Shown here piece after piece: positions 45,601 through 60,600 of a DNA stretch of 64,000 nt. Source of the DNA: Membranipora membranacea (taxonomy: Eukaryota; Bryozoa; Gymnolaemata; Cheilostomatida; Membraniporidae). Within the stretch, counting starts at the first letter, position 1, and each line of letters starts with the position of its first letter. The DNA lies in NCBI GenBank assembly GCA_914767715.1, contig OU612068.1, forward strand, positions 26,784,001 to 26,848,000, given 5' to 3'. The notes under the pieces are model-generated. The model searched no databases, was not told the origin of the DNA, and saw nothing but the letters and a program-made list of their open reading frames with translations. The position numbers and the translations under genes were made by a program.

Positions 45601-48600
45601 AATATATATGTATATTACATATGTATACACCATGTAATATTATATGTATATTACACATGTATTATACATTTCTAATTTGAGATAGATGTATTTCCAATGA
45701 GATGACTTTGGTTGCCAATAGAAGTACATATATACATGTGCATTACACCTGTATAAACATGTATGCGTTCTTCATTTGCACTGCTTGGTGGTTTGTTGAA
45801 ACAACTGATAGCAAAATTACACCAGGCAACACTTTGTGCTGTTTAAGTACCTAAAGCTCTACAAATTGGTAGCGTTGCACAAATCCCATTCCTGGATTAC
45901 AACTATTTTACGCGTCAATGATTGGATTTTTGGAACTTTTTTGAATACCATGATTTTATTATTGCATTCTACTTGAAAATTGAAGTTAGTCACCCATGTT
46001 ATTTGCCGATTGCTTGCCGCAAATGCAATGATCTTTGATGCAGCATAAATCAACCAACTAACCAACAAAATATATTCTACTAGACTCAACCCTAGACTGC
46101 ATTGTGTTCATTTGTTAAAGTGTCAGTCCTATTAGAAAAGTGGATATATTAACCCAGTAAATCAATTATTGTGAGTTCATAGGGCAAATAAAAATAATAA
46201 TAAAATGAAAATTGTGGAAAATAGCAATTAGTTTTTTTCAATCATTTTAGCAGGGAGGCAATTAATCACTATGATCCACTATGATCCCAATTTTCAGGAT
46301 TTGCAGCAGTTTTCCTGCAATTAGGTTCACAAGCTGTTTCGTTTCATACGCCCTTATGACTTTTCAGCCTGAGATCTTTAAAACCATACCAAACATGGCC
46401 TAGTGGTGACTCTCCTATTATTTATTAATATTTGGTTTTAGATGTGAGAGCAGTTCTTAACAGAAAACCTCATCGTCATGCTGGAATCGATTTTGATGTT
46501 GCTGAGTTTTACGCAGGAGTAGGAATGTGTAAACCTAGAGGTCTTATCCTTTATAGTCCCTTACCTGGTGAGGCTTTTATACATATATTTATTTCTATTT
46601 GGATTGCATTATAGCTGTATCAATATTTATTCTGCATTACAATGAAAGTCCTCTTTGCTTAGCCAATAATATGTTAGCTCTGATTGATTGGCCAATCAGA
46701 GCTAACTACTCCTTGCCATACTCTTCAGTTTTTATTGCATATCCAATTGTAACGTTAGGCTGAGAATGAGGTATTACCATAGACTTTGTATACTAGTAAT
46801 ATAATATATTAAGTCTATGGGTATTACCCTTGCATACATAGTACCTCATAGAAAATACTAGCCTGTGAAGACAAGCTTTGATTGTTGGTTAGGGTACTAT
46901 AGTTTAAGTGTTCAAACTCTGCCCAGGTTGATGATAGTGGCATACATTACCAACCATATTCCCATAACAAGAATGTGCACGATCACAAAATGCTGCTACC
47001 ATCAATCCGAGCAGAGCATTTAAACCAGAGTACTACTAAGATTATGCCTAGGCCTACAGATATAAATATTGACCTCATGAACATCATGTAATTTGAATAT
47101 TCTCGCCTCTCCCATGCGTAAGCTGGTCTCACTCTTACCATGGTCTTCTTTTTTAATTCAGAAGGAAATCAGAACTCGATAGGGACTTCTTTGTCTGTGA
47201 GCAATATTCCTAAGAATGACCTTGATACCCTAAAACTCCAAATGGCTAATAGGAGGGTGAGAGGAGGAGATATAGACAACTACATTACCAACAAATCAAG
47301 CACCAAAGGATTATACAACGTAAAGATCAGTTACAAGGAGGAGTCAGGTAACTCCTAATAGTCACCTAAAAGTAATCTTGATCATAGATATAGAAAAGTT
47401 CCTTTTTTTTTATCTATGGTCATGATGAACATCTGTTATGTCAATGACGGATCCGAATCCATCAGCATAATGAAAAGAGACTTGTCTGCCCTTACGAATA
47501 GATAAAATGACACAATGTCAGAGAAACCATATTTTGATGACCTACCAAATTTGGTAGCTCAGCAGCTATTTATAATAATAATATTGCTGTTTGTCAGGGT
47601 TGACAATGACTGGCACTGATGTGCCTGCTTTGGAAGTGTTTTTGTAGTGACGACTAGGTTTCCAGGTCTTTAGTGCCACTCTTCAACCACTGACAGCCTT
47701 AACCCAGCATGAAGCATATTGCTACAAGTCCGGAGCTGCTGTGTTTGGTGACAGCGTCCTCCTGTATAGAGCTATACTATACAGGAGGGTTATTTTATCT
47801 GCATGCACAATGCTGTAGTATATACAGAAGACTCCATTATTTTAAGTCCTGTTCCTGTTTCGAAACGACGCTGAGCCAAGCTGACAATTTTTTTATCTCA
47901 GTTTTAGTACAGCTATTTCCAGTGTACTATACATTGATATTGAGACAGTTTAATTATTTTGGCCATAGTCTAATTCCATCTGGCTCAAGATATATGAAAT
48001 CAAATTGAAGGTTAGGAAACTACCTCGATGTGAATGTTAACGAACATGTATACAGAATGAGTGACTCTCTAATTTTAGTGGCAGAGAGAATATACACTGC
48101 ACACCAAAAGAAACCCATTAAACTGAACGGAACAGAGTTGAATATAGAGCTAGAATCACCGGCACTGCTAGATTACCATGATAACATGTCTGTCCGCTTG
48201 TCAGAGCTAACTCCAGACCTAGATCCGGAGAAGCTCAAGTTCTACATCTCAGCCCTAGCTGGGAATATCGTCACCGAAGTTTTGTTCAATGGAAATAGAA
48301 CCAAGGCTATTGCCCAGTTCTCCCGACCCATTGGTAAGCTGATCACAGCGTAATGTTACAGATTATGGTAATATCCCCTAAGATATCAGAATGAATGTTC
48401 AGAGGGGTCATCAAACACATTTAAAAAAAATTGCATTTCCTTAGGTGTCCAAGGTTTTCCATATCATGCTGCAGAACATTTACTCTTTAGCTACTTCACC
48501 CCTGCACTGAAGAAAAAAAAGGGAAGAAAGAAGTGGGTTTGCCTTTTTTTCCATTCAGCCCTATGCAATCAGCAGTTGCAACAACTGCTCAACATACCAG

Positions 48601-51600
48601 CTCACTTCTAAATTTCCAAATTTTTCCCTGTAGATTTTGGTATGATGCTGAGTCAGCACTACAACATCAATCTGGCTGAGTGTCCAGATCTGAGATTGCA
48701 GCAGGAGAATAAACCAGCTCATCTTCTGGCTGTCGGACAACTCAGCAAAGACAACATAGAACTTACACTTGAAGCTTTCCTTGGCAAAGCTCTCAAAAGC
48801 CAAAAAGATATTGAAATCGACATCTGTGCTGAACAGATGGAGAATGCAACTGACAAATGGAAAATTGATGTAGGATCAGAAGGTTGGTTGCATTTGTTGT
48901 ACTTCAGGGCTGTTGGAGAATAGAGGATGGCGAATTTGAGGCAATCACTTTATTATTCCGCTCTGTTTTAGAATGCTGAGTTGATAAAACATACACAAAA
49001 TTAGCTTAAAATTTCTTTTCGATTGCCATTTTGCATGGTTTGAATTTTTTGTACAGCAAGATAAGTTAAGTTGATAAGGGTAGGATCTTGTATACATTAT
49101 CTTTTTTATCTCAGTTTTAGGGCAGGTCAAGCTCCGGGATATGCAGCATCAACTTAAGGGATGTACCCAGCTAACTCTGTTCTCTGAACATCTCGGTCTC
49201 AGTGTCACTACGGGAGCTTACAAGAAAACTAAACCTCTCTCTGAGATTATCATAGATCAGCGAATGCTGGAGTTCCTCCTTGACAGCAAATATCCAGGAT
49301 TTGAGAAGCTCTCTAAACACCTGAAAGACCACGGATTCACAATGACCTCAGATGGTTCCATCACTGTCCTGCTCACCAATGACAAGAAGAAGAATAGGTA
49401 GGTCTTATCACTTTACAATGTCAGGGCTGCAGATGCTAATAGTGTTATCTCGATCTCTGTTTCTAATTTATTTGTGACTTTGGAATACTTATCATTTAGA
49501 GTAAGTATTTATGGTTATGGTCATAATTTAGCTATTATTTATCACTTGCATGAGTGCTTAACTTTCTAAACTTACAAAACAACAGGAAATCGATCCAAAC
49601 ACAAGCGCAACAAATCATTCGCAGTAATGGATTAATTCCTACTTTGCACTTCTTCATCCCTGATTGCGCATTATTAGTTTTAGAACCTAGCTGTCATCAT
49701 TCTCAATTGAGACTGACCTTAACCTACCATTTACAGTTCAGATATGACAGAGATAAAAATATCTATGCAATCCATCATGCTATGCTTTTCAGCTTACATA
49801 TTCCAAAGTTGTTTGCCTTTTTTATATTTAGGTGTTATCTGCAGAATTGGCGTATGTTGAATCAATGTGTTGAGAAGTATACTAGAGCTCATTGCTTGGT
49901 GTTTGAGACGGAATCACTCACTGAGCAGGTCTTTGCTCACATGTCAAGGAAAGTGAATGAGCTAACAAAGTCTTTGAAGGTCATATGTAAAGTCATCTCT
50001 GGGAAGACGAGTCACCAACCAGGTGTAAATAAAATAAGCGTTACAGGAGAAAGAGCAACCATCGAGAATCTTCAAGTGCAGATTGTGAAGCAGATAAAGG
50101 AAAAGGAGAAGCACATTCAGGATGAACAGAATGTTAAAGCAGTAGTAATTCCTAACATTCGAATTTACCAAGTCGAATATCTCGAGCGCGTCGGCTTTTT
50201 CAAAGACATGATAACAGCATATCGACTAAAGGACATAGCGACTGACAAGCCCAACGAAATGATCACCATCACAGGGCTTCCGTCTGCTATAGAGGAAGTT
50301 CAGAAGAAGATGCTGGACATACTACCAAAGGTGGAAAAGTCTCGTGTTTCTGACACAAAGAAACCACTCTTTCTCAAGGTTTTCAAAGAATCAATGGCTG
50401 TGGAATCCCTGGAGAAGGAATTTCTCAATCGAAGAGTGGTTGCAGTTTGGACTATTGAAAACAAAACTGTCACGATGTATTCAGAGAGCAAGGATAAAGC
50501 CAGGATTGCGATGGACTGTCTGAATGATGTCATATGGGAGGCCCAGTATCCTCAGACACGAGAGTTTGATGATCTGGAGAAGAGATTGCTGAGCACTCCG
50601 GCGTGGCGAGGCAAACAAGCCGAGTTAATACAGAATGCGCCGTGTCTGCAGATAGTGCAGTTTGGTGATAAACCTGGTCTCAGCTTAGCTGGTCTCAAGT
50701 ATACTAAAGGACAGGTACTGGAGGAGATCCCTATGTTCTTTGAGCAAAATGTCATAATGTCGGAGTCTTTCATTGGTCGAGGAAAACGGGTGTCCTTCAT
50801 TCAAAATTTTGATCCTTCCAAAATGGCTAGTCTTTCTAAGGAGTTTTCTGTTCAAATCAACAAAGGAAGAAAACCTGAAGAATTAGAAATCAATGGCACA
50901 AGAAATGCCATAGCCAATGTGAAGCAAGCTTTAGCTACACTCCATGACAAAGTAGTGAAGGATGAATACACTGTCGACAGTCCCGCTATGGTCCAGTACA
51001 TTAAGGATGAAAAGGATTTACTAGAAAATGTCGGACTCAGAACCAAATGTCTGGTCACAATCCATGAGGAGGAAGAGCCAGAACCAATTGAAATTACCCA
51101 AGAAATCGGCAGAGCAAACAAAAGACTTTCAGATGGGGAATACTACACCACCGCATTTCCGTCTGGTGTCACATGCTCTGTGATAAAGGGAGATATCGCA
51201 AAGCTTAAATGTGACGCTATCGTCAACGCTGCTAACGAAGACTTAGATCACTGTGGAGGCCTGGCATATGCTGTGGTCCGTGCAGGTGAGTACTGAGAGC
51301 TTGTAGGTTAGAGTTTTAAACATTTCTTGCAAAATATTCTGATTTTCATCAATCTGATAATTTTTCGGATGAGAGACTTACTGACAGGGCTCAAACTTAC
51401 AGCAAGGAAGGATCAGAAGAAGATTTTTGCCGCTTTCAATTGAAATGCCCTATGGCAGTCGCTCTGCGGTGTTTTTGCTAGTTAACTATAAGTCGATTAA
51501 TGTGATTCAAACCTTATGTTTTAGGTGGAGATGCAATACAACAGGAGTGTAAATTTTACATCAGAAGACAGGGTAAGCTGATGGAAGGTCAGGTGATGAC

Positions 51601-54600
51601 ATCGGATGCTGGAGCTCTCCCGTGTAAGAAGATCATTCATGCAGTAGGACCAAGATGGAACAATGGGAGGAGTGATGAGGAATGGAACTTGGGTAGCTGC
51701 ATAGAAAATTGTTTTGAAGAACTTAGACAGCAAGGATTGAACAGCATCGCAATTCCACCAATCAGCACCGGTATATTCGGCTTCCCCACGAATTTGGCAG
51801 TGAAGACTATTGTTAAGACTATATGTCACCTCGACAAAAAGGGAGACCTTCCTAGAAAAATCTTTCTGATTGACAACAAAGATGACAGCCTCCGCTGTTT
51901 TGCTCGGGAACTACGCTCATATACTGAAGCTGTGAAGCCAAAAGCACCTCCGGCTGCAAGACCAAGAGCATCCAAAGCGAACGGTGAGTTCAAGGGAGTC
52001 AAATCATTAATAATTCATTTGGTATTGTGTTAAGGAATTGTGTAGATAACAATTGGTTCTTCTGCCGCCTCATGATGACACCCATGTCAAGCTCCATAAG
52101 ATTGTAAAGCCCAAGATGACAGCACCGCACCTTGTGTCGCTTTGTACCCTCCAAGAGTATTGCCTCCCCTGCCATTTAATTTTTTTCCAAATTGCTAATC
52201 TGTGGTGTAAAATTGAATATCCATGAATGTCTTATTCAAGTGAGGGTGTTTAATGATCACTGGTATGTTAAAATATGCAGGCACTCTAATATCCACCTGG
52301 AAGCCATACCCTAATCAAATGGCTACCCTTATTGTGAAATAAATGTTTTTTCCAATAGTAAAGGAGAGTTCCTAAAGGGAGTTATTTAATACAGTTTGAT
52401 AGCGAACATTTTAGCTAGAATGCTTGCTGTGAAACTTGATTGCTCTGTGATCTTTAATGCAAGAGACCGCTAGATGAATAAGAGCTTTCATCTCATGACA
52501 TTATCTTTCATCTCTATGAATACCTGCTCTGATTCAACTCATGTGTAGCAGTCAATACTTAAGCTATTCGTTGTGCAATGGGGTTGTGTTTTTCGGAGTA
52601 ATCTCCCTTTTTTATTTACAGATGAGACCATACTTTCGCAAAGTTTTATATAAGCCATAAGGGAAGCAGATGAGACTTTTTGCTGTAAAAACTCTTCGGT
52701 TTCTGCTAACTACTATTGATATTTTTTTCGGTAATCCAAAAATCCAACCTATATGCTGAAATAAAAAAGTATCGGAAAATCTTAATTTTTAATACAATTA
52801 AAATTAAATAATACTACATTAAATTATAAAACCCTGATCAATCACAATGAAATTTAGTGTCAGGAAGGAAGGTGTCATGATATATACAGCTAAATTTATC
52901 TTGCAAAAAAATTCCATATATACATTAAGTTATTGTATTATAAATATAGATTTGTTTTGTATTACAATAACATAAAATATATATATGTTATTCTGAATTT
53001 TTTTTCTGCAATCGATATTTTCAGGTTGGATTTATATAATATTCAAAATTCAAAGCCGGAATATTATTATTTCTCATTATTTTAATGATATATTTATTAC
53101 ATTATATAATGTAATAAATATCAAATTATATTCGCAGTTAATTTTTGTCTCATTAAGTGGGTCATCATGATCCGCCTATGAAATTACCCTCATTTTGTTT
53201 CTATCTTAATTTCACTGGCTGCCAGACCAAAAAGTGTGATCTGCTCCAATGATAGCTTATATAAAAAAGTGCCAATTTATGGTCTCATCTGTTCAGCGCC
53301 CCCTATAATAAGGGACAACTCCTGACCAACCCCATTGGGATTTTATGTTCCCAAGTGCTGAGAGTATGTTCTTTCTACAGTAGCTGACACATCCTTCTTG
53401 GGCCACCAAATAGGAGTATTAAATTCATGGACTAATAGGTCACTCTAGCTCCATTGTAACCTCTATTTGTGTGACAGCTCTCTTAACAAATTATAGTCTC
53501 TGTTTGATCATAGTGAGGTATTTGTTATGTTGAGATCTCTACTTCCTACTTGTAGATCAACCCATTGGAAAACCTGGAAAGTATACCATCAAAGGAAAGA
53601 CTCTTACAATTCTACAGAAGGTGAACCTTGAAATAGTGTCCGGAGACATCACAAACCGCCAGGTAACTTTAACCTAAGCAAATATTTTTTTTTTTGTATT
53701 ATCAAAGGAAGGACATGTAACCTAACATTGATTTTGACTGAGACATTAATGGTTTCTGGTGGATAGTAGCTACTCTCGTTCTAATTGCCTGCTGACTTTT
53801 CTGTTGTAGGAGGATACACTTGTCAACTCAGTAGGGAAAGATATGAACCTGTCTAATGGTAAGGTGGCTCCTGTGATTCTGAGCAAAGCTGGACCTCAGT
53901 TACAGGCGGACTGCACCAACTTAGGTCCAATACAGCCTGGTGAAGTCAAAGGTACAGACGGGTATCAGATGCCATGCAAGAGAATATTACATTGCTGCCT
54001 ACCAGATTGGAGTGGTCCAGCTAGTTTACAGGTAGATGTATGCACTGCCTTTTGCCTGGCAATATTATTTTTTGCGCCCTGTTTACTACCCATCAAACTA
54101 AAAGGAGTAGAAAGTGGCTCAGCTGGTTAGAGTGCCCTACCTTTTGCATGCAATGTTGAAGATTGTGGGTCTGAAACGCACTGCATTCCTTTGACTACTA
54201 ATGTTTGGTTGACCCTCAGGTGTGCTCCAATTTAACTGCGTCCCTAAGGCAACTAATATTTGGCACCCATGCTTGGGGTTGGGGATGTGGTGTGTGATAA
54301 GACAACTTGATTTTTATCAACCACCTGATAAAAGCACAAGAAAAGGTTTGTGTCAACCATTCATTTGTGATCATACACCGGTACTTTTAAGGTTAGTTGG
54401 CACGTTTAATCGATTGAAAAAATGGTTAAATCAGGTTGTTTTTAAAAAAATACTGACTTGTCTATTTTTAGACTCTACAGAAAATAGTCAATGAATGCCT
54501 CACACGGGCAGCAACTCAGAAGCACACAACTATAGCATTTCCTGCACTTGGAACTGGTAATCTTGGATACCCAGAACAGAATGTGGCGAAATGTATGATA

Positions 54601-57600
54601 GATACTGTAGTGGATTATACTGAGAAGAATCCCCGCAGTAGTATAAGAGATGCCAAGATTGTCATTTACCACCTGGATAAGCGCACTCAGCAGGTAATCA
54701 TTTATTATGAATTCATATCAGTTGAAATGACATAAGAAAGCTAGTTCTACAATGTTGGGCTTCTCACTAAGCTCTTAATGGGTTTGGATATAATAACTAA
54801 ATAGTGGATAAATTTATGTCTCTCTCAACACATCAGGCGTGGATAAAGACTCACATCCCTGTAGCCCCAATAAGACTAAGAGTTTTTAATATTTTGCACT
54901 GCTTATCCTGGAGCTGAATTTTGGCTGTAAATGTATTTATCATTTTAATAGAATGAGTGACTAGGAGTCGTCTTGCCAATGTGCCAAATAATACAACATT
55001 GCCGCCCATTGGCAATGAGTCCCTTTGATACTGGCAATTTTAACAAGTAGATATTCATTGTATCCACCCATAAAAATATAAAAAAACAATTAATTTGTAT
55101 ATGATTCAATACTACGATATCTTAACTTCGATCAGGGTTTCGATGCTGTGCTCTCAAAGATGGAAAGTGCTGGACCCACTTCCAGCAATGTACTTCCTCT
55201 CCCTCCGAGGAAGAGGCAGTTCAATGCTTCCAGTCAGATGGATATGAACTTAGCACCAAAGCAGAGCAAAGGTTCTGCAAGATCAGGTATTTACATATAA
55301 AAATTCCAATGTTGGTTCTGCTGAAAGCTGTCCTCTGCCCAACAGCTCCCAAGCTGGGGGACCTCTCAAAGCTTGTCCAGGGGCCATGTGCCGGGGTACC
55401 TATCAATGACGGCGTTCAATGAACTCATACTTTTATCCTACCCATATCCTTCCCACAGACCCTTCGTAGTAACATTACAAATCACTTATTGTAATGGTCA
55501 TTATTGTAGGTGGTGACACAGGACAAAGCATGGCCGACGCAAATGTGGTTGGGGGTATTCAAGTCAATGAGACATTCCTACGTATTGTCATAGGAAGCAT
55601 TACTGAGCACAATGCTGACATCATTGTCAACAGTACCAATGACCAACTATCTATGGGAGGTGAGTTCATCAGACATGATGTGAGATACTATATATGTCAA
55701 TCATTTACGTTTTATGTTTGTAACAAATCATGCCAGTCCATCTAGAAGTACTAGTGACGGAATTATCACTTTTAATGTCTATGTTTTAATCTGTTTCTTC
55801 ATCATGGTAGTACAGAGTCTGAGCCCAAGGAAGAGGCATTGAAAAAATTGTTGAATCCCAGTCGTGAGATGGTCAAATTTTTCATGAGAAAATACCAATC
55901 ATGGGTCCGGTAATTACTGATGGCATTACCTAATAGATACCCTTTCATAATACTGAGTGTCCATACCTTTTTGCCTTTTTATCCAGGAGCGGTTGCAAGA
56001 GCTTTATTAAATAAAGGCGGCCATAAAGTTCAAGCGGAGATACAAAACCTTATAGGCAGTGAGTATACGTTAAAACTAAAATATTTCCCTTTAATAAAAC
56101 TTGATATTGAGACCAATGCCAGCTTCGCCTTGGTTGAGATCGGCAAACTTGATTCTTTCTGGGTAGTGGGGTTAATTCGTCTCAAAAAAGATAGCCCTTA
56201 AATTTAGATGGCCCATGAGATCCATAAGCTGAAAATCAATCATTATAAAAGTACCTTCGATGATATTGACACTGTATACAATCAGTGCATGAAATCACGC
56301 CTCCTCCGTATGTTCGCAATAGGAACTGACAACCCCCTCTTCCAGTAAGACCGCCTACCATCAGGTCGATAAAGAACATTGCGAACTAGAGTGAGCCTTT
56401 GTAGCAACTGCTATCCAGCAAAGGCTATAAAGTTTATTAACTCTGTGTTATGAGTAATATTATTTGTTATATTTTTATTTATATCTATGTTACCTCAGCA
56501 ATTTTACATTGACTCAACTTTTAGCTCTGTCGAAACACAATATTTCTCTTTTCAGAGACTGTAATAAACTCTATCCCTATCCCTACACCATGTTATCAAG
56601 AGGAAGGAAAAGCCTTTTTTAGTACCTGACCTGCCAAACTATAATGAAACTCAGGGAATTTGAGAACACAGGAATTGTGTTCTTGGTCTGGAATTGTAAT
56701 TGCGAATAGCCTTGAATTCAGGCTAACAACGGGGCCTTGTCTGTATTATATGTTGTGATGGGTATTGCTTCTGTAGTATTATCTAATCATGTATCACTAT
56801 CATGCATTTCTGAATAGACCCATGTGCTTGTGTTTTGGTTTGATTTACTGATGGATCTTGGTTTGTTGTCGTGTTGAATTGCCTGAGTAGATAACTTTAA
56901 ATTGTTGGACTGAATCCCAGTCTAAGTTGTGACTAAAACTAGGAAACAAGAGATCAAATATATAGTCAACCGAATGCGGATAAAAAATGGGTTTTCATGC
57001 AGGTTTATCTATCATCCTAGTTCATTCCACCATATCATGCCTACATATTTACAGCATCATCAGTAAATGGCATATGGGTGACATCTGCTGGAGATATGAA
57101 TGCAAAACACATCATACATCTTGATTCAACAAGACCTGGTAAAAGTAGCAAGAAATGGACAGATTCTATCGTGGAGTGTTTGTGTGAATCTGACAGGAGA
57201 GAGGCAACTTCCATTGCTTTCCCTGCTTTGGGAACAGGTAAGGAAGTATTTACACCCGAAGGTGTGAGAGGCTGGAACAATCAACCAATGAGACTCAAAT
57301 CCAGTAGTCCTGTGGCACGAATTGCCTTACAGGTGTTAGCAAGCGACCTAACCTATTGGACCATAACGCCACCCCTCCAAGAGATTGGGCGGAGGGCTTT
57401 TTATCGGCGATCCTCCTATCAAATATTTGGGAGTTGTGCACTCATATCCTGCTAGGCTCGTACCATTCCTCCACTGCCATCCTGTCTAACCCAACGTTGG
57501 AAAAGTCCAAATGAGAAGAGGAAATCACAATAAATTATGAAAGCTGCTGTTAAATTTATTGTTTGTTAATAATAATAATATGTTATAGAAACCAACTTGA

Positions 57601-60600
57601 CAATTTCTACATTTAGATAACAAATTCAAACTTCATGCTCGCCTCCAATTTCAATCCTCATTGTCAACCTTTGATGAAAAACTAAAGATTATTCGCTGTT
57701 GTGACTTTCTCTTTTTGGTAACAGGCATCTTGAAAATTCCTCCTAAGGAAATGTCTAAATACATTCTGGAAGCTGTGGGCTCATATCTCAGCAAAAATCA
57801 GAATACAAATCTAAGGGAGATAGACATAGTTATATTCCAACAGAACATGGTTCAGGACTTTGTCAAGTCCATGCAGTCAGCAGTACAAGAAAATAAGAAA
57901 AGCTTCTTTGCTCGGATATCAGGATGGGTTAGCTCCGGACTCAGCTTTGTGTTTGGAGGTAAGTGTTTATGTATATATCATATCATATCTACATACTCAT
58001 AGAGCTTCCAAAGCAGATGCTCAACTAATTTACTATAATTGATTTGGTTTGAGTCAATCCATCAATTTGAGGGGTTTTAATCACCTATGAAACCTCAGTA
58101 TGAGTATAGAGAATACTTATTGTAAAGGTTTTGCTATTAAGCTATATTAACCCATTTCTTGTCTGATCCAACGATCACATTTTAATCTATCCCCTGTATC
58201 ATCAAACGATGCTCATTTAGTTAAATAATTCTTCTCAATTGCTTCTAGATGGTAAAAGGGGATATAAAGCTGAAGGAGCCAGCAGAGGTGCTCATGGTCT
58301 CTCTCCCTCAGGGGCAGCCAGCCCAATAAGAGAAGACATAGTGAAGCTGGATATATATGCTGAGAAAAACTCTGACATTGAGAAATGTAAAAGGGAGCTA
58401 GAGCAGAAACTAGAGAAGGCTATGATAACCACAATGTGGAACGAAAAGGCGACTTATCAAGATGATAAAGAACTTATCAGAAAACTCAGACCGGAACAGG
58501 TAAGTACATCTGCTCTGCTGAACATTCTAGAACTTCATGTTGGTCTATTTGTTTGTACCCTGCAGGTAATTTCATAGATTTTGATAAAATTTAAAGTGTT
58601 AGTGCGTTTTTACGTCCCGTTTCACCCATCGAATTAAGGTACAGAAAATATCGTCGGACAGCTCGAATCAGATGACATCCATGGCAAAAGGTTTCAATCT
58701 GTCAGAATCTGTCATTTAGGCTGAAAAGGCAATAGCAAAATATAACTTTTTAGGTAATTTTAGCCCTATTAGGATTTATCCAGTCATTTGGCATTATTTT
58801 CCCTTTCCCTTTTCCCTCTTCCTGCCTTGGTGTCAGCATTCTCCCTACTGTCAGTATCGGATGACTATTTGTTGCAGTGGCAAGAGGCAAATATTGGTTT
58901 CAGATCTGTGGTATTTTCTCATGCATATGAAAATGAATAGGTCTCACATATAAAAACTCTCCTAGGTATACTATGATGTTTAACGTATTATCTAACTTTC
59001 CATATCATAAATTTGTCAGATATCGGCACTGAACAGAGAAGCCAGCAGATTGCATGTATTGTTGGATATAATCCCAAGGCTGGCTAATATTAAAGTCAGC
59101 GGGCTGCCGAAAGCCGTATCCAACATGTCTGATCTTATCACTAAAGAGCTCAAGGATATCGATAAAGGGATCTCTGAGAGAAAGGAAGAGGAACTATTGG
59201 CTAGAGCTGTGCAGTGGAAGTACACAGGCAGAGAGGGAAAACCAAAGAATTTTGATACATCAATTAACAAGGTGAACAAATTCTCATCATGATCTCACGT
59301 ATATTAGTTTTATGACGGTGAATTGATTAAATCAAATTCAACTACGTGAACATAGTGACTTTCACCTACCTAAACTATGATGATTCAACCACTGAATAGA
59401 AACCTGTATTAATAACTGGTTGGTTATCTTTCATGACAAGCTTAACATAGAAAGTAAGGTTAGATTTCGATTGTATGAATTCTAATTTATAATTATTCCT
59501 CTGAAGCTAATACTTACTTCAAGCAAAATTATTTGCATCATCTTGAAAACTTTTAGATACATTAATTCATCAACAAAAATCAGAGAAACCTGGGCTACTG
59601 TGACAACAATCGCGTTGAAAAACGATCTGCACATTGAAAAATATCCAACTTTTAATAAATTTTAAGGGGGGGGGGGGGAGGAAAGTATCAATATAGAATA
59701 ATAAATATAATCTATAATAAATTCCTTTTTCTCTATCTTTATATCAGCTACTAGAGGAGACATTTGCCAAAAATCCCAGTGCTGTGTTCAAATATGAAAC
59801 TGATGACAACTCTCAAGCAGTTATTGACATGAACTCTATGACTGGATATTACAAAGGGAATCAGTTTGAAGTTATCAGAGATAAAGGTAACGGGAAGAAG
59901 GCAGCACCTATTAAAGTGATACGTACATTTGGAAATGAATTGTAAGAAATCACGCGTCAAATTTGACCTTGATTTTTGGCCACTTAGATAGAAGACATGG
60001 TTCTTAGTTGACCAGACTAATTCCTACTTTTACAGTTCTTGTGGCAGACATGCCGAAAACTTGGGTTCAGCCACATGATACCTATCAGGAGCTTGTTGTC
60101 ACCCCAGGCTCACAAGAGTTCAATGAAGTTGAAGCTAATTTTAATAGAACTATTGGAGCTGCCCAAACACAAATACTAGAGGTATGTAAAACAGCTGACT
60201 GTTTTCAGCACAGCTCCATTAGCTTGAATTGATAAATTCTTGTGAGTACTTGAAGCTCAATCTGTGCGTTTTGAGGTGCTCAACTGATTGAAGACACAAG
60301 ACTGCATAATTATTTTGAATGCCAATTGACTGAGCAAAAGTCGTAATATATAATGATGTGAGGACTGAGTTATAAAACAGCGTAAAAGCCTTACCAGTGG
60401 TGCGTTCAAGTTTGGATGTGACGTGCAATCTAAGCTCTCTCATGTCCTATTTCAACTGAGTGTGTTTGTTCTCTAGATAAGTCGGGTACAGAACCCAACT
60501 CTATATCAGCAGTACCTTCTCTTGAGAAAAGATGTCGCCAAGAAGCTGCGTAAGAAGGAGGATCAGGTGGACACTGTGCCGCTGTGGCATGGTACAGATC

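Noticed and set aside
49554-49831. In-frame extension upstream of gene 2 exon 18
   Set aside because: Gene 1 has diverged here, including stops, while the acceptor TTTATATTTAG at 49821-49831 is conserved in place. The extension is intron.
56230-56600. Possible retroelement tail ending AATAAACTCTATCCCTATCCCTAC
   Set aside because: It is suggestive of a LINE 3' end, but no second copy is in the window and there is no coding remnant, so it cannot be supported.
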